From NCBI GenBank assembly GCA_963662865.1, contig OY759969.1, forward strand, positions 1,550,001 to 1,614,000: DNA of 64,000 nucleotides, in the 5' to 3' direction. Each line of letters begins with the position of its first letter. The first letter of the stretch is position 1. This document shows positions 35,966 to 44,468 of this stretch, in pieces. The DNA is from JAJDYQ01 sp963662865 (GTDB taxonomy: Bacteria > Pseudomonadota > Gammaproteobacteria > JAJDYQ01). The notes beneath the pieces were generated by a model that was given only the letters and a program-made list of their open reading frames with translations, had not been told where the DNA came from and searched no databases. A program made the translations under genes and the position numbers.

Positions 35966-36358
35966 TCAAGCAGATACGGAATATACGGGAAGCATCATAT
36001 CACCCAACCGGTACAGGCAAACCAGACAAAACACCATAAAGAAGCACCATATACTGGTAAAAAGTGACGTGTTGAAATTAAACAGCAGGCCCACCATGCC
36101 GACGCAGGCCAGCAAAATCCCGGACCCCAGGCCCCAGCCAAGGTATCGCTGCGCGATATCCACATAGCAGCGGGTCGAACCGGTCAATATCGACAAGGAC
36201 ACACTGGCAAAACCAGCAGTAATCGCGCCAAAGGTGACCGTCGCGCTTAAGATAGTCACTTGATGGGTTCCGAGTTTCAGCTCAGCCCACCAAGACACCG
36301 CGCCACTCAACGCGGCAAACACTTGCGGATAGTACTTCTGCCAAATCGTGAGTGCCAT
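35966..36358 (-). CDS. Small integral membrane protein, unknown function
   Basis: A 130-residue protein with three to four hydrophobic segments (for example TILSATVTFGAITAGFASVS and GSGILLACVGMVGLLFNF). No charged active site or known family motif is seen. ATG at 36358 is preferred over a TTG at 36379. It begins 37 bases beyond the 3' end of tRNA-Ser(TGA) on the same strand, so it might be co-transcribed with the tRNA. I do not recognise it. Confidence 0.6.
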   Translation of the reverse strand: MALTIWQKYYPQVFAALSGAVSWWAELKLGTHQVTILSATVTFGAITAGFASVSLSILTGSTRCYVDIAQRYLGWGLGSGILLACVGMVGLLFNFNTSLFTSIWCFFMVFCLVCLYRLGDMMLPVYSVSA

Positions 36359-36395
36359 TATAACGCCATTTTGGTCCAAAAATTACAAACGGCTA

Positions 36396-36483
36396 TGGCG
36401 GAGAGCGAGGGATTCGAACCCCCGGAGGGTTGCCCCTCAACGGTTTTCAAGACCGCCGCTTTCGACCACTCAGCCAGCTCTCC
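36396..36483 (-). tRNA. tRNA-Ser (anticodon TGA)
   Basis: An 88-base serine tRNA with encoded CCA. The acceptor stem GGAGAGC (36477-36483) pairs with 36400-36406. The anticodon loop reads CTTGAAA, giving anticodon TGA. The long variable arm typical of serine tRNAs and the T-loop GGTTCGAATCC are present. A second serine tRNA with the same body lies at 44379-44468. Confidence 0.97.
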
Positions 36484-36839
36484 GATGACTTCATTTAACT
36501 TCCCGGCCATCATCTTAATGTCTGGCCCGCGTTTACCTCGCCTTACCTGCTGCGGGGAGTATGAGGATACCGGAAACGACATTGGAAAACTACTTCATGC
36601 CCTGGTTCAGTGCCGATGAGACAAAATCAAGCGGCCTGCATGGGCTGCCGATAGCCGTCCATGGGCGTTTCCAGACCAGCTTCATCATCCTGCATGTTGG
36701 ATTATCAGGCTACCCGATTTCCTGGCCTGCCAAAGTCGCATTGTGGCGGAGGTTTGAAACCGTGGCTATGGCACGACGGTGCCGAGTTTGCCCGGCAGTC
36801 CGGCGGAGAGCGCCAAAGGTGTCTGAACTTATGCACGGG
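36484..36839. other. Intergenic region between tRNA-Ser and the rpoH promoter
   Basis: About 350 bases without a supported gene. The first 100 bases resemble the corresponding flank of the second tRNA-Ser (for example ACCTCGCCTT at 36535 against ACCCCGCCTT at 44521, at nearly the same distance) and probably hold the tRNA promoter. No known small RNA is recognised. Confidence 0.5.
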
Positions 36840-36866
36840 TTGGCACTCTATAAGGGAGAGTGCTAG
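36840..36866. promoter_or_regulatory. CIRCE operator (HrcA binding site) upstream of rpoH
   Basis: TTGGCACTC, nine bases, GAGTGCTAG: each half differs by one base from the CIRCE consensus TTAGCACTC-N9-GAGTGCTAA. It overlaps a good sigma-70 promoter (-35 TTGGCA at 36840-36845, 18-base spacer, -10 TAGAAT at 36864-36869), so bound HrcA repressor would block RNA polymerase. The hrcA gene is not in the window. Confidence 0.87.
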
Positions 36867-36869
36867 AAT
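36840..36869 (+). promoter_or_regulatory. Sigma-70 promoter of rpoH
   Basis: TTGGCA and TAGAAT separated by 18 bases; expected transcription start near 36876, about 38 bases before the rpoH ATG. The CIRCE operator lies between the two boxes. Confidence 0.75.
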
Positions 36870-36913
36870 GCCGTCAGAAACTTTGGATACTGAGGAATTC
36901 AGGGAGGTTATAA

Positions 36914-37789
36914 ATGACATCGACTGTTTTAGTCCCGAAACAAAATACAGAAATGGCAATGCCGTTACTGACGGGTAGCCTGGACCAATATATCCAGAGC
37001 GCCTATAACGTACCGATGCTTTCCGCTGAGGAGGAGCATGAACTGGCTGTGCGCTTCCACGAGGAAAGTGACCTGGATGCCGCACGCAAACTGGTCATGG
37101 CACACCTGCGCTTCGTTATACACATCGCACGTGGCTACAGCGGCTATGGTCTGGCGCTAAACGATCTTATTCAGGAAGGTAACATCGGTTTAATGAAGGC
37201 TGTCAAGCGATTCGACCCTATGGTCGGTGTACGCCTTGTCTCCTTCGCGGTTCACTGGATTCGTGCTGAAATCCATGAATTTGTATTACGCAACTGGCGT
37301 ATAGTCAAAGTGGCCACCACCAAGGCGCAGCGTAAGCTGTTCTTCAACCTGCGCAGCAGAAAAAAGCGTCTGGGCTGGCTCAACCGGGAAGAGGTTAATG
37401 CAGTTGCTGAAGACCTTGGCGTTAAGCCGGAAACCGTTCTGGAAATGGAGCGTCGCCTGAGTGCGCACGATACTGCGTTCGATGCTCCGGTAGATGACGA
37501 TGACGAAGATGCCTGGAAAGCCCCGGCGGCTCACCTGCGGGACCGTCAGACTCCGGACCCGGCGCAGGTGCTGGAAGACGATGACTGGCAAACCCGGCAA
37601 CAGACCAGCCTGATTTCGGCACTTGAAGAGCTGGATGATCGCAGCAAGGATATCCTGCAGCGTCGCTGGCTGAATGAGAAAAAAGCCACATTACACGAAC
37701 TGGCGAACGAATACGGCGTATCCGCTGAACGTATTCGCCAGATTGAAGCTGCTGCAATGAAGAAAATGCAAATATCGATAGCCTTGTAA
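36914..37789 (+). CDS. rpoH: RNA polymerase sigma-32 factor
   Basis: The 291-residue heat-shock sigma factor. It has region 2 (DLIQEGNIGLMKAVKRFDP, then RLVSFAVHWIRAEI), the RpoH box around KVATTKAQRKLFFNLRSRKK that contacts core polymerase, and region 4 with LDDRSKDILQRRW and the helix-turn-helix GVSAERIRQIEAAAMKKM. GGGAGG precedes the ATG. Its promoter is overlapped by a CIRCE operator, so rpoH transcription is expected to be released when HrcA is titrated or unfolds. A terminator follows, then hsp20, a likely RpoH target. Confidence 0.97.
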   Translation: MTSTVLVPKQNTEMAMPLLTGSLDQYIQSAYNVPMLSAEEEHELAVRFHEESDLDAARKLVMAHLRFVIHIARGYSGYGLALNDLIQEGNIGLMKAVKRFDPMVGVRLVSFAVHWIRAEIHEFVLRNWRIVKVATTKAQRKLFFNLRSRKKRLGWLNREEVNAVAEDLGVKPETVLEMERRLSAHDTAFDAPVDDDDEDAWKAPAAHLRDRQTPDPAQVLEDDDWQTRQQTSLISALEELDDRSKDILQRRWLNEKKATLHELANEYGVSAERIRQIEAAAMKKMQISIAL

Positions 37790-37810
37790 ATCTCAGGGTC
37801 CACCAACTAT

Positions 37811-37839
37811 AAAAAAGCCGGTCATTGACCGGTTTTTTT
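37811..37839 (+). terminator. Rho-independent terminator after rpoH
   Basis: CCGGTCA (37818-37824) pairs with TGACCGG (37826-37832), preceded by six A and followed by seven T. It separates rpoH from hsp20. Confidence 0.9.
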
Positions 37840-37882
37840 ATGCCGAACATTGACTGATTTCGACTTGTGTCATTTCTGTTCT

Positions 37883-37910
37883 CTTGAATTTCCGGCACCA
37901 AACCCTATGT
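37883..37910 (+). promoter_or_regulatory. Sigma-32 heat-shock promoter of hsp20
   Basis: CTTGAA at 37883-37888, a 14-base spacer, and CCCTATGT at 37903-37910. The consensus is CTTGAA-N13/15-CCCCATNT, so only one base deviates. The predicted transcript starts about 45 bases before the hsp20 ATG. Confidence 0.85.
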
Positions 37911-37959
37911 AACTACCGCAACAAAGCAGCATTGTTATATTGTTATAAGGAGATGAAAT

Positions 37960-38400
37960 ATGAACTTAACACATTTTGATTCATATAAAATGATCCCGCG
38001 TCATGGTGATCCTGGTCGTTTACTCGACGCATTTATGCCTCGTTTTGAGCGCGAGGAAACAGCAGCCGGCTATGACTGGGTCCCTGCTGTCGATATTAAA
38101 GCGGCAGGCAACAGCTACATTATCCATGCCGATGTTCCCGGCATTAAGCCGGAAAACATTGATGTTTCGCTGGAAGACGGTGTTCTGACGATTCGCGGTG
38201 AACGCCGATTCGACGGCGAAGAGGCCAAGGATGGTTACAGACATGTTGAGCGTGTACGCGGCACTTTCTACCGTCGCTTCACAATCCCTGACATGGCCGA
38301 TCAGGAAAGGGTGACAGCCAGGTGTAACGATGGCGTACTGGAGGTTGTTATTGAAAAACAGGAGAAGGCACTACCCAGAAAAATTGCTGTTAATTCATAG
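37960..38400 (+). CDS. Hsp20-family small heat-shock protein
   Basis: A 146-residue chaperone with a short N-terminal arm and a full alpha-crystallin domain (about 40-140): VPAVDIKAAGNSYIIHADVPG, IDVSLEDGVLTIRGER, FYRRFTIPD, and DGVLEVVIEKQEK. The C-terminal IxI-type anchor is replaced by RKIAVNS. It would hold unfolded proteins in large oligomers during heat stress. A near-consensus sigma-32 promoter precedes it and rpoH itself is the upstream neighbour. Confidence 0.95.
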   Translation: MNLTHFDSYKMIPRHGDPGRLLDAFMPRFEREETAAGYDWVPAVDIKAAGNSYIIHADVPGIKPENIDVSLEDGVLTIRGERRFDGEEAKDGYRHVERVRGTFYRRFTIPDMADQERVTARCNDGVLEVVIEKQEKALPRKIAVNS

Positions 38401-38413
38401 CAATGTGTTTTGT

Positions 38414-38452
38414 GATGCGGCATAGCTATCACCTGCCGCATCCTGAGTTTTT
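38414..38452 (+). terminator. Probable terminator after hsp20
   Basis: GATGCGGCA (38414-38422) pairs perfectly with TGCCGCATC (38434-38442) across an 11-base loop; TTTTT follows six bases later. The gap before the T run makes it a moderate rather than strong terminator. Confidence 0.6.
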
Positions 38453-38549
38453 CCTTTCCTCTGGAGCGTCGAGGAGGCAGTCGTCGCAAGTAGCATGGCT
38501 GTCGCACCTTCTTGATTTAGATCTGGCCTTGAGGGCGACTACCCAGGCA

Positions 38550-38579
38550 TGAATCCGTCGGTAATTTTATGGTCTGATA
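38550..38579 (+). promoter_or_regulatory. Possible sigma-E promoter of the DegP/DegQ-like gene
   Basis: TGAATCC, 16 bases, TCTGATA. The -10 box fits the sigma-E consensus (TCTGA), the -35 box (GGAACTT) only partly. degP-type genes are classical sigma-E targets, which supports but does not prove it. Confidence 0.35.
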
Positions 38580-38610
38580 CCGCTTCTAAGGAACATCATC
38601 CGGACGTTTT

Positions 38611-40020
38611 ATGGCTATACGAAATCACACCTTTATCGGGCTTTTGCTGATTATCGCCCTGTTTGTATCCGGGGTGTTACATGTACATGCCGCCCTGCCT
38701 CTCCATGCCAGCGGACAGGCCCTGCCCACCCTGGCACCCATGCTTGAAAGGATAACTCCGGCCGTTGTAAACATTTCGGCAATTGGTGAAGTTCAGGTAC
38801 GTTCCCGAGCCCGTAGCAACCTGTTTGATGAACCCTTCTTCCGACACTTTTTCGATATGCCCGGCTACCGCCCTGAAACCCGCAAGACGCGCAGTCTGGG
38901 CTCAGGCGTTGTTGTAGATGCCCAGAATGGGTATGTCCTGAGTAACCATCATGTCATCGAGGATTCTCAGCAGATTATTGTAACTTTTAAGGATGGTCGG
39001 CAACTGGAAGCCCGACTTATGGGCTCAGACCCGCGCACAGATGTCGCTGTCCTGCAAATCCCCGCCAGGAATCTAACGGCTGTACCCATGAGCGATTCTG
39101 ATAAATTAAGAGTCGGTGATTTTGCTATAGCCATTGGTAATCCCTTTGGATTGGGACAAACCGTAACCTCCGGTATTGTCAGCGCCCTGGGCAGGAGCGG
39201 TCTGGGTCTGAGCGGAAAAAACGGCCAGCAAAACTTCGAGGAGTTCATTCAAACCGATGCAGCCATCAATGTCGGTAATTCCGGAGGTGCGCTGGTTGAT
39301 CTGAGTGGTAAGCTGGTCGGTATCAATACGGCGATTCTGTCGCCGAATAGAGGGGGGAATGTGGGAATTGGCTTTGCCATTCCAATCAACATGGCTAAAG
39401 CCGTCATGGACCAGCTTGTCGCACATGGGGAGATCAAACGCGGCTATTTTGGCGTAGTCGTACAAACACTGACACCGGACCTGGTAGAGGCCATGAATAC
39501 CAGGTTAAAGAATGGGGTCATTATTGCCGGGGTCGAAAGCGACTCGCCCGCCGAGAATTCAGGTCTTCAAGTACACGATATCGTCACCAGCATCAACGGC
39601 CATTCCGTGAAGAGTTCAATCGAAATGCGCAACCGGATTGGGCTGCTCAATATCGGTGACCGTGTCACCATGGATGTCTATAGAGGGGATAAAAAAATTA
39701 CGTTAACTGCGGAAATTGGCAGTGAAAAACCTGCCAGATCCATTGCGGGCGATAAGATTGATCCAAGGTTGGCCGGTGCAGTTATTGCCGATATCCCGAC
39801 TGGTTCAAAACCGGTTGATCGGGGAGTTTTTATAGCTGAAATTGAGCGCGACTCACCTGCATCGGGATATAGCCTGGAAAAGGGCGATATTATCGTCTCT
39901 GTCAACCGCAGGCGTGTAACGAGTATTAAAGATATCCGGGCGATAATGCGCCTGCGACCGAAACAGATATTGATCAATATTCAGCGTGGTCAATCGGCTT
40001 TTTTTCTCCTGATCAGATAA
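38611..40020 (+). CDS. Do-family periplasmic serine endoprotease (DegP/DegQ-like)
   Basis: A 469-residue protease and chaperone of periplasmic protein quality control. After the signal peptide come the trypsin-like domain, with the triad in NHHVIED (His), RTDVAVLQI (Asp) and VGNSGGALVD (Ser), and two PDZ domains (around GYFGVVVQTLTPDL and VFIAEIERDSPAS). The loop around residues 60-75 is of medium length, so DegQ/MucD or DegP cannot be separated by eye. It sits downstream of rpoH and hsp20. Confidence 0.94.
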   Translation: MAIRNHTFIGLLLIIALFVSGVLHVHAALPLHASGQALPTLAPMLERITPAVVNISAIGEVQVRSRARSNLFDEPFFRHFFDMPGYRPETRKTRSLGSGVVVDAQNGYVLSNHHVIEDSQQIIVTFKDGRQLEARLMGSDPRTDVAVLQIPARNLTAVPMSDSDKLRVGDFAIAIGNPFGLGQTVTSGIVSALGRSGLGLSGKNGQQNFEEFIQTDAAINVGNSGGALVDLSGKLVGINTAILSPNRGGNVGIGFAIPINMAKAVMDQLVAHGEIKRGYFGVVVQTLTPDLVEAMNTRLKNGVIIAGVESDSPAENSGLQVHDIVTSINGHSVKSSIEMRNRIGLLNIGDRVTMDVYRGDKKITLTAEIGSEKPARSIAGDKIDPRLAGAVIADIPTGSKPVDRGVFIAEIERDSPASGYSLEKGDIIVSVNRRRVTSIKDIRAIMRLRPKQILINIQRGQSAFFLLIR

Positions 40021-40155
40021 TAAGCCGGGCGGGCCGGTGTTGTCTGATGCCCTTCGATATGATGTCTGCCATTTGACAGCATTATTACCGGTCTGCGGCA
40101 CTGGCATAACAGATTTTATCCCGGCAGCGTCGATCCCGGTACGACAGTTACCTAA

Positions 40156-40295
40156 CAGGCTGTTGAAATTCTACTCATGCGGCACGATACGGCGTTAAAA
40201 ATGACCTCAAAATGCTCATTTACTCTGGGTAAACTGCGCTTTTTCGGCCATTTTTGCCTTGTCTCGCACTCGCCTGAGCGAATTTCAACTACCTG
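40156..40295. repeat. MITE-like repeat element with terminal inverted repeats
   Basis: A 140-base element. Its ends are 15-base inverted repeats: CAGGCTGTTGAAATT at 40156-40170 and, reversed, CAGGTAGTTGAAATT at 40281-40295, with two mismatches. The interior is palindrome-rich and non-coding. Elements with CAGG-(N)-GTTGAAA ends occur in many gammaproteobacterial genomes. No clear target duplication is seen. It fills most of the convergent degQ-like/polA junction and may act there as a terminator for both. Confidence 0.65.
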
Positions 40296-40315
40296 CTCAA
40301 TGTCGATTTAAGCCG

Positions 40316-43042
40316 CTAATGGGTTTCATCCCAGTTATTTCCAATGCCTGATTGGACCAGTAACGGTAATGACAATTCGACCGCATTACTCATCAGCGTG
40401 TTTATCTCTGCGGAGATTTCTTGAGCCGATGGCCGTTCTATTTCAAACACCAGTTCATCGTGAACCTGCATAATCATTTTGACCGGCGGACTTTCTCTTT
40501 TTATCCAGCCATACACGGAAATCATTGCGCGCTTAATAATGTCGGCGGCGGTTCCCTGCATGGGCGCATTGATTGCGGTGCGCTCTGCTGCCTGACGACG
40601 CATGGCGTTACGTGCACGAATCTCCGGCAGATAGAGTCGGCGCCCAAATAATGTCTCTACATAACCATCAACTGCCGCCTGCTTTCTCATGCGGTCCATA
40701 AATTCCAGCACACCCGGATACCGACCGAAGTAGGAATCAACATATTCCTGTGCTTCATTATGACTGATATTGAGCTGCCGGGCCAAACCAAAGGCGGACA
40801 TGCCATAAATCAATCCGAAGTTAATGGCCTTGGCTGCGCGTCTTTCATCATTACTCACCTCGTCCAATGCCAGACCAAAAACCTCTGCGGCTGTCGCACG
40901 ATGTATGTCCCCACCACTGTGAAAGGCCTTGACCAAGCTTTCATCCTGCGAGAGATGCGCCATGATTCTCAATTCAATTTGAGAATAATCCGCCGCTAAG
41001 AGAACGTGATTTTCAGATGCGATAAACGCCTGCCGAATACGCCGGCCTTCCTCAGTGCGTATGGGGATATTTTGCAGATTAGGTGATGTTGAAGACAGTC
41101 GCCCGGTCGCCGCCACCGCCTGATGATAAGAGGTATGTACACGACCTGTATTTTTATCCAGTTGTAGCGGCAGCTTATCGGTATAGGTGGATCTCAGTTT
41201 GCTCAGACCACGAAATTCAAGAATTAACCTGGGTAATTCATGATTCTTTGCCAACTCCTGCAACGTGTCTTCTGCGGTGGAGGGCTGTCCTTTGGGTGTC
41301 TTTTTGATCACTGGTAATTTCAGTTTATTAAACAGTATTTTCTGTAATTGTTTTGGCGAACCCAGATTAAAGGATTGCCTTGCCTCGTCATGCGCCTTTT
41401 GTTCCAGAACCAGCATACGGTCAGCCAATTCCTTGCTTTGTTGATGTAGCAGATCACTGTCAACCAGCACTCCGGTACGCTCCATGGATGACAATACAGG
41501 GATCAAAGGAATTTCTATTTCATTCAAGACCGACTGCAATTGATTATCACTCTGCAATCTGCCGGCCAGTACTTTATGAAGCTGTAACGTGATGTCAGCA
41601 TCTTCTGCCGCATAAGGCGCTGCAGTCTCCAGGGGCACCTCGTTAAACGTCAGTTGTCTGGCACCCTTGCCCACAATATCTTCATAGCGAGTGGTATCCG
41701 CACCCAGATATTTCTTTGCCAGTGAACCCATATCATGGCGCACCGCCACAGAATTCAATACATAGGACTCCAGCATGGAGTCATGTTTCGCGCCCCGCAG
41801 CTCTATATCGTCATTGGCCAGAACATTCATATCGTATTTAATATTCTGACCAACCTTAATTTGAGCATCATCTTCAAGAAGCGGTTTTAGTTGTGCCAAC
41901 ACCCATGCGCGATCAAGCTGGGGCAACACTCCCGGATAATCATGCCCTATCGGAACATAGGCAGCCTCGTTCGCTCTGACGGCAAATGACACACCAACAA
42001 TCTTTGCCTGCATATAATTCAGATCGTCTGTTTCCGTGTCGAAGGCAAAAATATCGGCTTCTTTCAGGCGGTCCAGCCATTGCGTAAATTCCTCCTGAGA
42101 TAAGATGGTTTGATAATCCTTCTCCTGCCTCACCTCACCTGCATCACTGGCCTTGTCTTCATTTTCCACAAACTGGCCGATACCCGCACTGAACTCAAAG
42201 CGCTCAACCAAAGGCTGCAGGGCAGATAAATCCGGGTCGGTTCTCAATAGCGATTCCGGCGTTTCCGAAAGCCGGACATCTGTTTTAATCGTGGCCAATT
42301 GGCGTGAAAGTGGCAAAAATTCCAGTGAATCACGTAAATTCTGACCGACCCTGCCCTTAACATTTTCAGCGTCTGCCATAATGGCATCCAGTGTCTGATA
42401 TTGACCCAGCCATTTAACCGCCGTCTTCGGGCCCACTTTGGGCACCCCGGGAACGTTATCTACCGTATCACCAATCAGCGCCAGATAATCAATAATCTGG
42501 TCGGGCCGCACTCCAAACTTTTTCAGCACACCGGCTCCATCCATGTGTGTGTCTGACATGGTATTGATTAGACTGACATCCGGGTTGACCAGTTGCGCCA
42601 TATCTTTGTCGCTTGTTGAAATCACGGTTTGCAGGTCATGCTCTCGCGCCTGCACAGCAAGTGTGCCAATCACATCATCGGCTTCCACGCCTGAAATCAT
42701 GAGTAGCGGCAGGCCCATCGCACGCACAAAGTCATGTATCGGCCCGATCTGTACACGCAGATCATCCGGCATTGGCGGACGATTTGCCTTGTATTGATCG
42801 TACAGATCATCACGAAAAGTTTTACCCTTGTCATCAAAGACAATACCAACGTAGTCAGGCCGCCATTCCTGCACTGTCTTTTGCAGCATATTAATCACAC
42901 CGCGAATAGCACCGGTTGGTTCACCTTTGGAGGTACTTAGTGGAGGTAATGCGTGATAGGCCCTGAACAAATAAGAGGAACCGTCCACTAACAACAGGCG
43001 TTTATCATCTTTTTCCTGATCTTTACTGGTCATATCTGCCAT
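40316..43042 (-). CDS. polA: DNA polymerase I
   Basis: A 908-residue three-domain enzyme for Okazaki fragment processing and repair synthesis. The 5'-3' exonuclease starts at LLLVDGSSYLFRAYHALPP; the 3'-5' exonuclease is present with the DxE motif in FAFDTETDDLN, so proofreading should work. The polymerase motifs are A (LLAADYSQIELRIMAHLS), B (RRAAKAINFGLIYGMSAFG) and C (MQVHDELVFEI). Length and all catalytic residues are normal. Confidence 0.98.
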   Translation of the reverse strand: MADMTSKDQEKDDKRLLLVDGSSYLFRAYHALPPLSTSKGEPTGAIRGVINMLQKTVQEWRPDYVGIVFDDKGKTFRDDLYDQYKANRPPMPDDLRVQIGPIHDFVRAMGLPLLMISGVEADDVIGTLAVQAREHDLQTVISTSDKDMAQLVNPDVSLINTMSDTHMDGAGVLKKFGVRPDQIIDYLALIGDTVDNVPGVPKVGPKTAVKWLGQYQTLDAIMADAENVKGRVGQNLRDSLEFLPLSRQLATIKTDVRLSETPESLLRTDPDLSALQPLVERFEFSAGIGQFVENEDKASDAGEVRQEKDYQTILSQEEFTQWLDRLKEADIFAFDTETDDLNYMQAKIVGVSFAVRANEAAYVPIGHDYPGVLPQLDRAWVLAQLKPLLEDDAQIKVGQNIKYDMNVLANDDIELRGAKHDSMLESYVLNSVAVRHDMGSLAKKYLGADTTRYEDIVGKGARQLTFNEVPLETAAPYAAEDADITLQLHKVLAGRLQSDNQLQSVLNEIEIPLIPVLSSMERTGVLVDSDLLHQQSKELADRMLVLEQKAHDEARQSFNLGSPKQLQKILFNKLKLPVIKKTPKGQPSTAEDTLQELAKNHELPRLILEFRGLSKLRSTYTDKLPLQLDKNTGRVHTSYHQAVAATGRLSSTSPNLQNIPIRTEEGRRIRQAFIASENHVLLAADYSQIELRIMAHLSQDESLVKAFHSGGDIHRATAAEVFGLALDEVSNDERRAAKAINFGLIYGMSAFGLARQLNISHNEAQEYVDSYFGRYPGVLEFMDRMRKQAAVDGYVETLFGRRLYLPEIRARNAMRRQAAERTAINAPMQGTAADIIKRAMISVYGWIKRESPPVKMIMQVHDELVFEIERPSAQEISAEINTLMSNAVELSLPLLVQSGIGNNWDETH

Positions 43043-43078
43043 TCAAAGTACACTGCGACGAAGGATTGCCGGTTTATA

Positions 43079-43831
43079 ATGCCTAAACCGGCGTTGCAAC
43101 CGGGATGCCCCATGAATGCAGACAACGACAACTTACGGACCCGTCCGGTTAACGAAGACATCCTGACCCGTCAGTCCTGGAAAATCTTCCAGATTATGGC
43201 CGAGTTCGTAGAAGGATTTGAGAGGTTGTCCGGTATCGCTCCCTCAGTGAGCATTTTTGGCTCCGCAAGAACCAAACCTGATAATAAATACTACCACCTG
43301 GCCGAAGAAATAGCACAGTTACTGTCTAATGCGGGCTTCTCTGTTGTCAGCGGCGGTGGTCCCGGCATCATGGAGGCCGCCAATAAAGGCGCCCACGAAG
43401 GCAACTCTCCCAGCATCGGTCTTAATATCATATTGCCCCATGAACAGGTTGGAAACCAGTATCAGGATATCGAGCTTAACTTCCGCCACTTTTTTTCGCG
43501 TAAAGTGATGTTTGTTAAATACGCCTCAGCCTATGTCGTCCTCCCCGGTGGATTCGGCACTCTGGACGAATTGGCCGAAATTCTAACCCTGGTACAGACA
43601 AGCAAGACACGGCGTATTCCCATCATACTCGTGGGCTCAAAATTCTGGGACGGCCTTGTCAACTGGATGAAAAACACACTGGTGATCGAAGGAACCATCA
43701 ACGAAGACGATCTGGGCTTGTTCCAGATTATTGACGAACCCGAGCTGGTAATAGATGCCATCTTCAAGCATTATGAACATCGTGGATTTGAGCCAACCGT
43801 TGCAGAAACAGAAAAAATGCTGCATCTATAA
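43079..43831 (+). CDS. LOG-family nucleotide phosphoribohydrolase-like protein (TIGR00730)
   Basis: A 250-residue Rossmann-fold protein with the two signatures of the LOG family, SGGGPGIMEAANKGAHEG and LPGGFGTLDELAE. Plant and bacterial homologues cleave cytokinin or purine nucleoside monophosphates to base and ribose 5-phosphate. The start may be ATG 43079 or ATG 43112; ribosome-binding sites are weak for both. It is divergent from polA, 36 bases away. Confidence 0.9.
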   Translation: MPKPALQPGCPMNADNDNLRTRPVNEDILTRQSWKIFQIMAEFVEGFERLSGIAPSVSIFGSARTKPDNKYYHLAEEIAQLLSNAGFSVVSGGGPGIMEAANKGAHEGNSPSIGLNIILPHEQVGNQYQDIELNFRHFFSRKVMFVKYASAYVVLPGGFGTLDELAEILTLVQTSKTRRIPIILVGSKFWDGLVNWMKNTLVIEGTINEDDLGLFQIIDEPELVIDAIFKHYEHRGFEPTVAETEKMLHL

Positions 43832-43849
43832 GCTATACAGGGGCAAATA

Positions 43850-44215
43850 ATGCTATTAATCAATACCAAAGGACTGCTGCTGTCGCTGCTGCTGTCGCTT
43901 TCTGCAGGAGCAGCTTACGCTGAACGCCCGGATAATCTGGAGCCAGTGCCGGAACCGCCACCGCCACCGCGTGGTGTGCAAAGCGGAGAAGCCATCCCAC
44001 TGGGTGAACCCCAGATCACCATTTTCCGCCGCGGCGAGAATCTCATAAAAGAATATCGCCTGAACGGCCATCTATACGCCATAAAAATTACACCGGATGG
44101 CGGTACACCCTACTATCTGATCGATATGGACGGCGACGGCCACATGGAAGGACAGTTCTTCGATAATGATAATGCAAAAATCATAGTCCCCATGTGGGTG
44201 CTGCATCGCTGGTAG
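43850..44215 (+). CDS. DUF2782 family secreted protein
   Basis: A 121-residue exported protein with a signal peptide ending near AAYA, a proline-rich linker (PEPPPPPRG) and the DUF2782 core (ITIFRRGENLIKEYRLNGHLYAIKITP then YYLIDMDGDGH). The role is unknown. This family is commonly found next to polA, as here. Confidence 0.85.
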   Translation: MLLINTKGLLLSLLLSLSAGAAYAERPDNLEPVPEPPPPPRGVQSGEAIPLGEPQITIFRRGENLIKEYRLNGHLYAIKITPDGGTPYYLIDMDGDGHMEGQFFDNDNAKIIVPMWVLHRW

Positions 44216-44378
44216 GCACTGAATTAACATCCAATACCGCCCTGCGATATTAGCTGTCACCGCTTGACCGCCGGGTGCGAAACCATAACGCATTCCGCAA
44301 TCAGAACTCCAACCAGCACCACCTGACCGGAATCCCCCGGCGCCAGAGGTCTTGCGAAGGTGATGACAATTCACGGGA
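44216..44378. other. Short intergenic region downstream of tRNA-Ser(CGA)
   Basis: No gene, hairpin or repeat recognised between the DUF2782 gene and the 3' end of the tRNA. Confidence 0.5.
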
Positions 44379-44468
44379 TGGCGGAGAGCGGGGGATTCGA
44401 ACCCCCGGAGGGTTTCACCCCTCAACGGTTTTCGAGACCGCCGCTTTCGACCACTCAGCCAGCTCTCC
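44379..44468 (-). tRNA. tRNA-Ser (anticodon CGA)
   Basis: A 90-base serine tRNA with encoded CCA. The acceptor stem GGAGAGC pairs with 44383-44389. The anticodon loop CTCGAAA gives anticodon CGA. Long variable arm and GGTTCGAATCC T-loop are present. Its sequence is nearly identical to the TGA tRNA at 36396-36483 except in the anticodon, variable arm and T stem, which indicates duplication. Confidence 0.97.

Noticed and set aside
35362..36483. Genomic island inserted at tRNA-Ser(TGA)
   Set aside because: No integrase, no repeated tRNA 3' end and only two small genes follow before housekeeping genes.
36484..36839. Signal recognition particle RNA or another known small RNA near the tRNA
   Set aside because: The conserved tetraloop and flanking bases of 4.5S RNA and the tRNA-like ends of tmRNA are not present.
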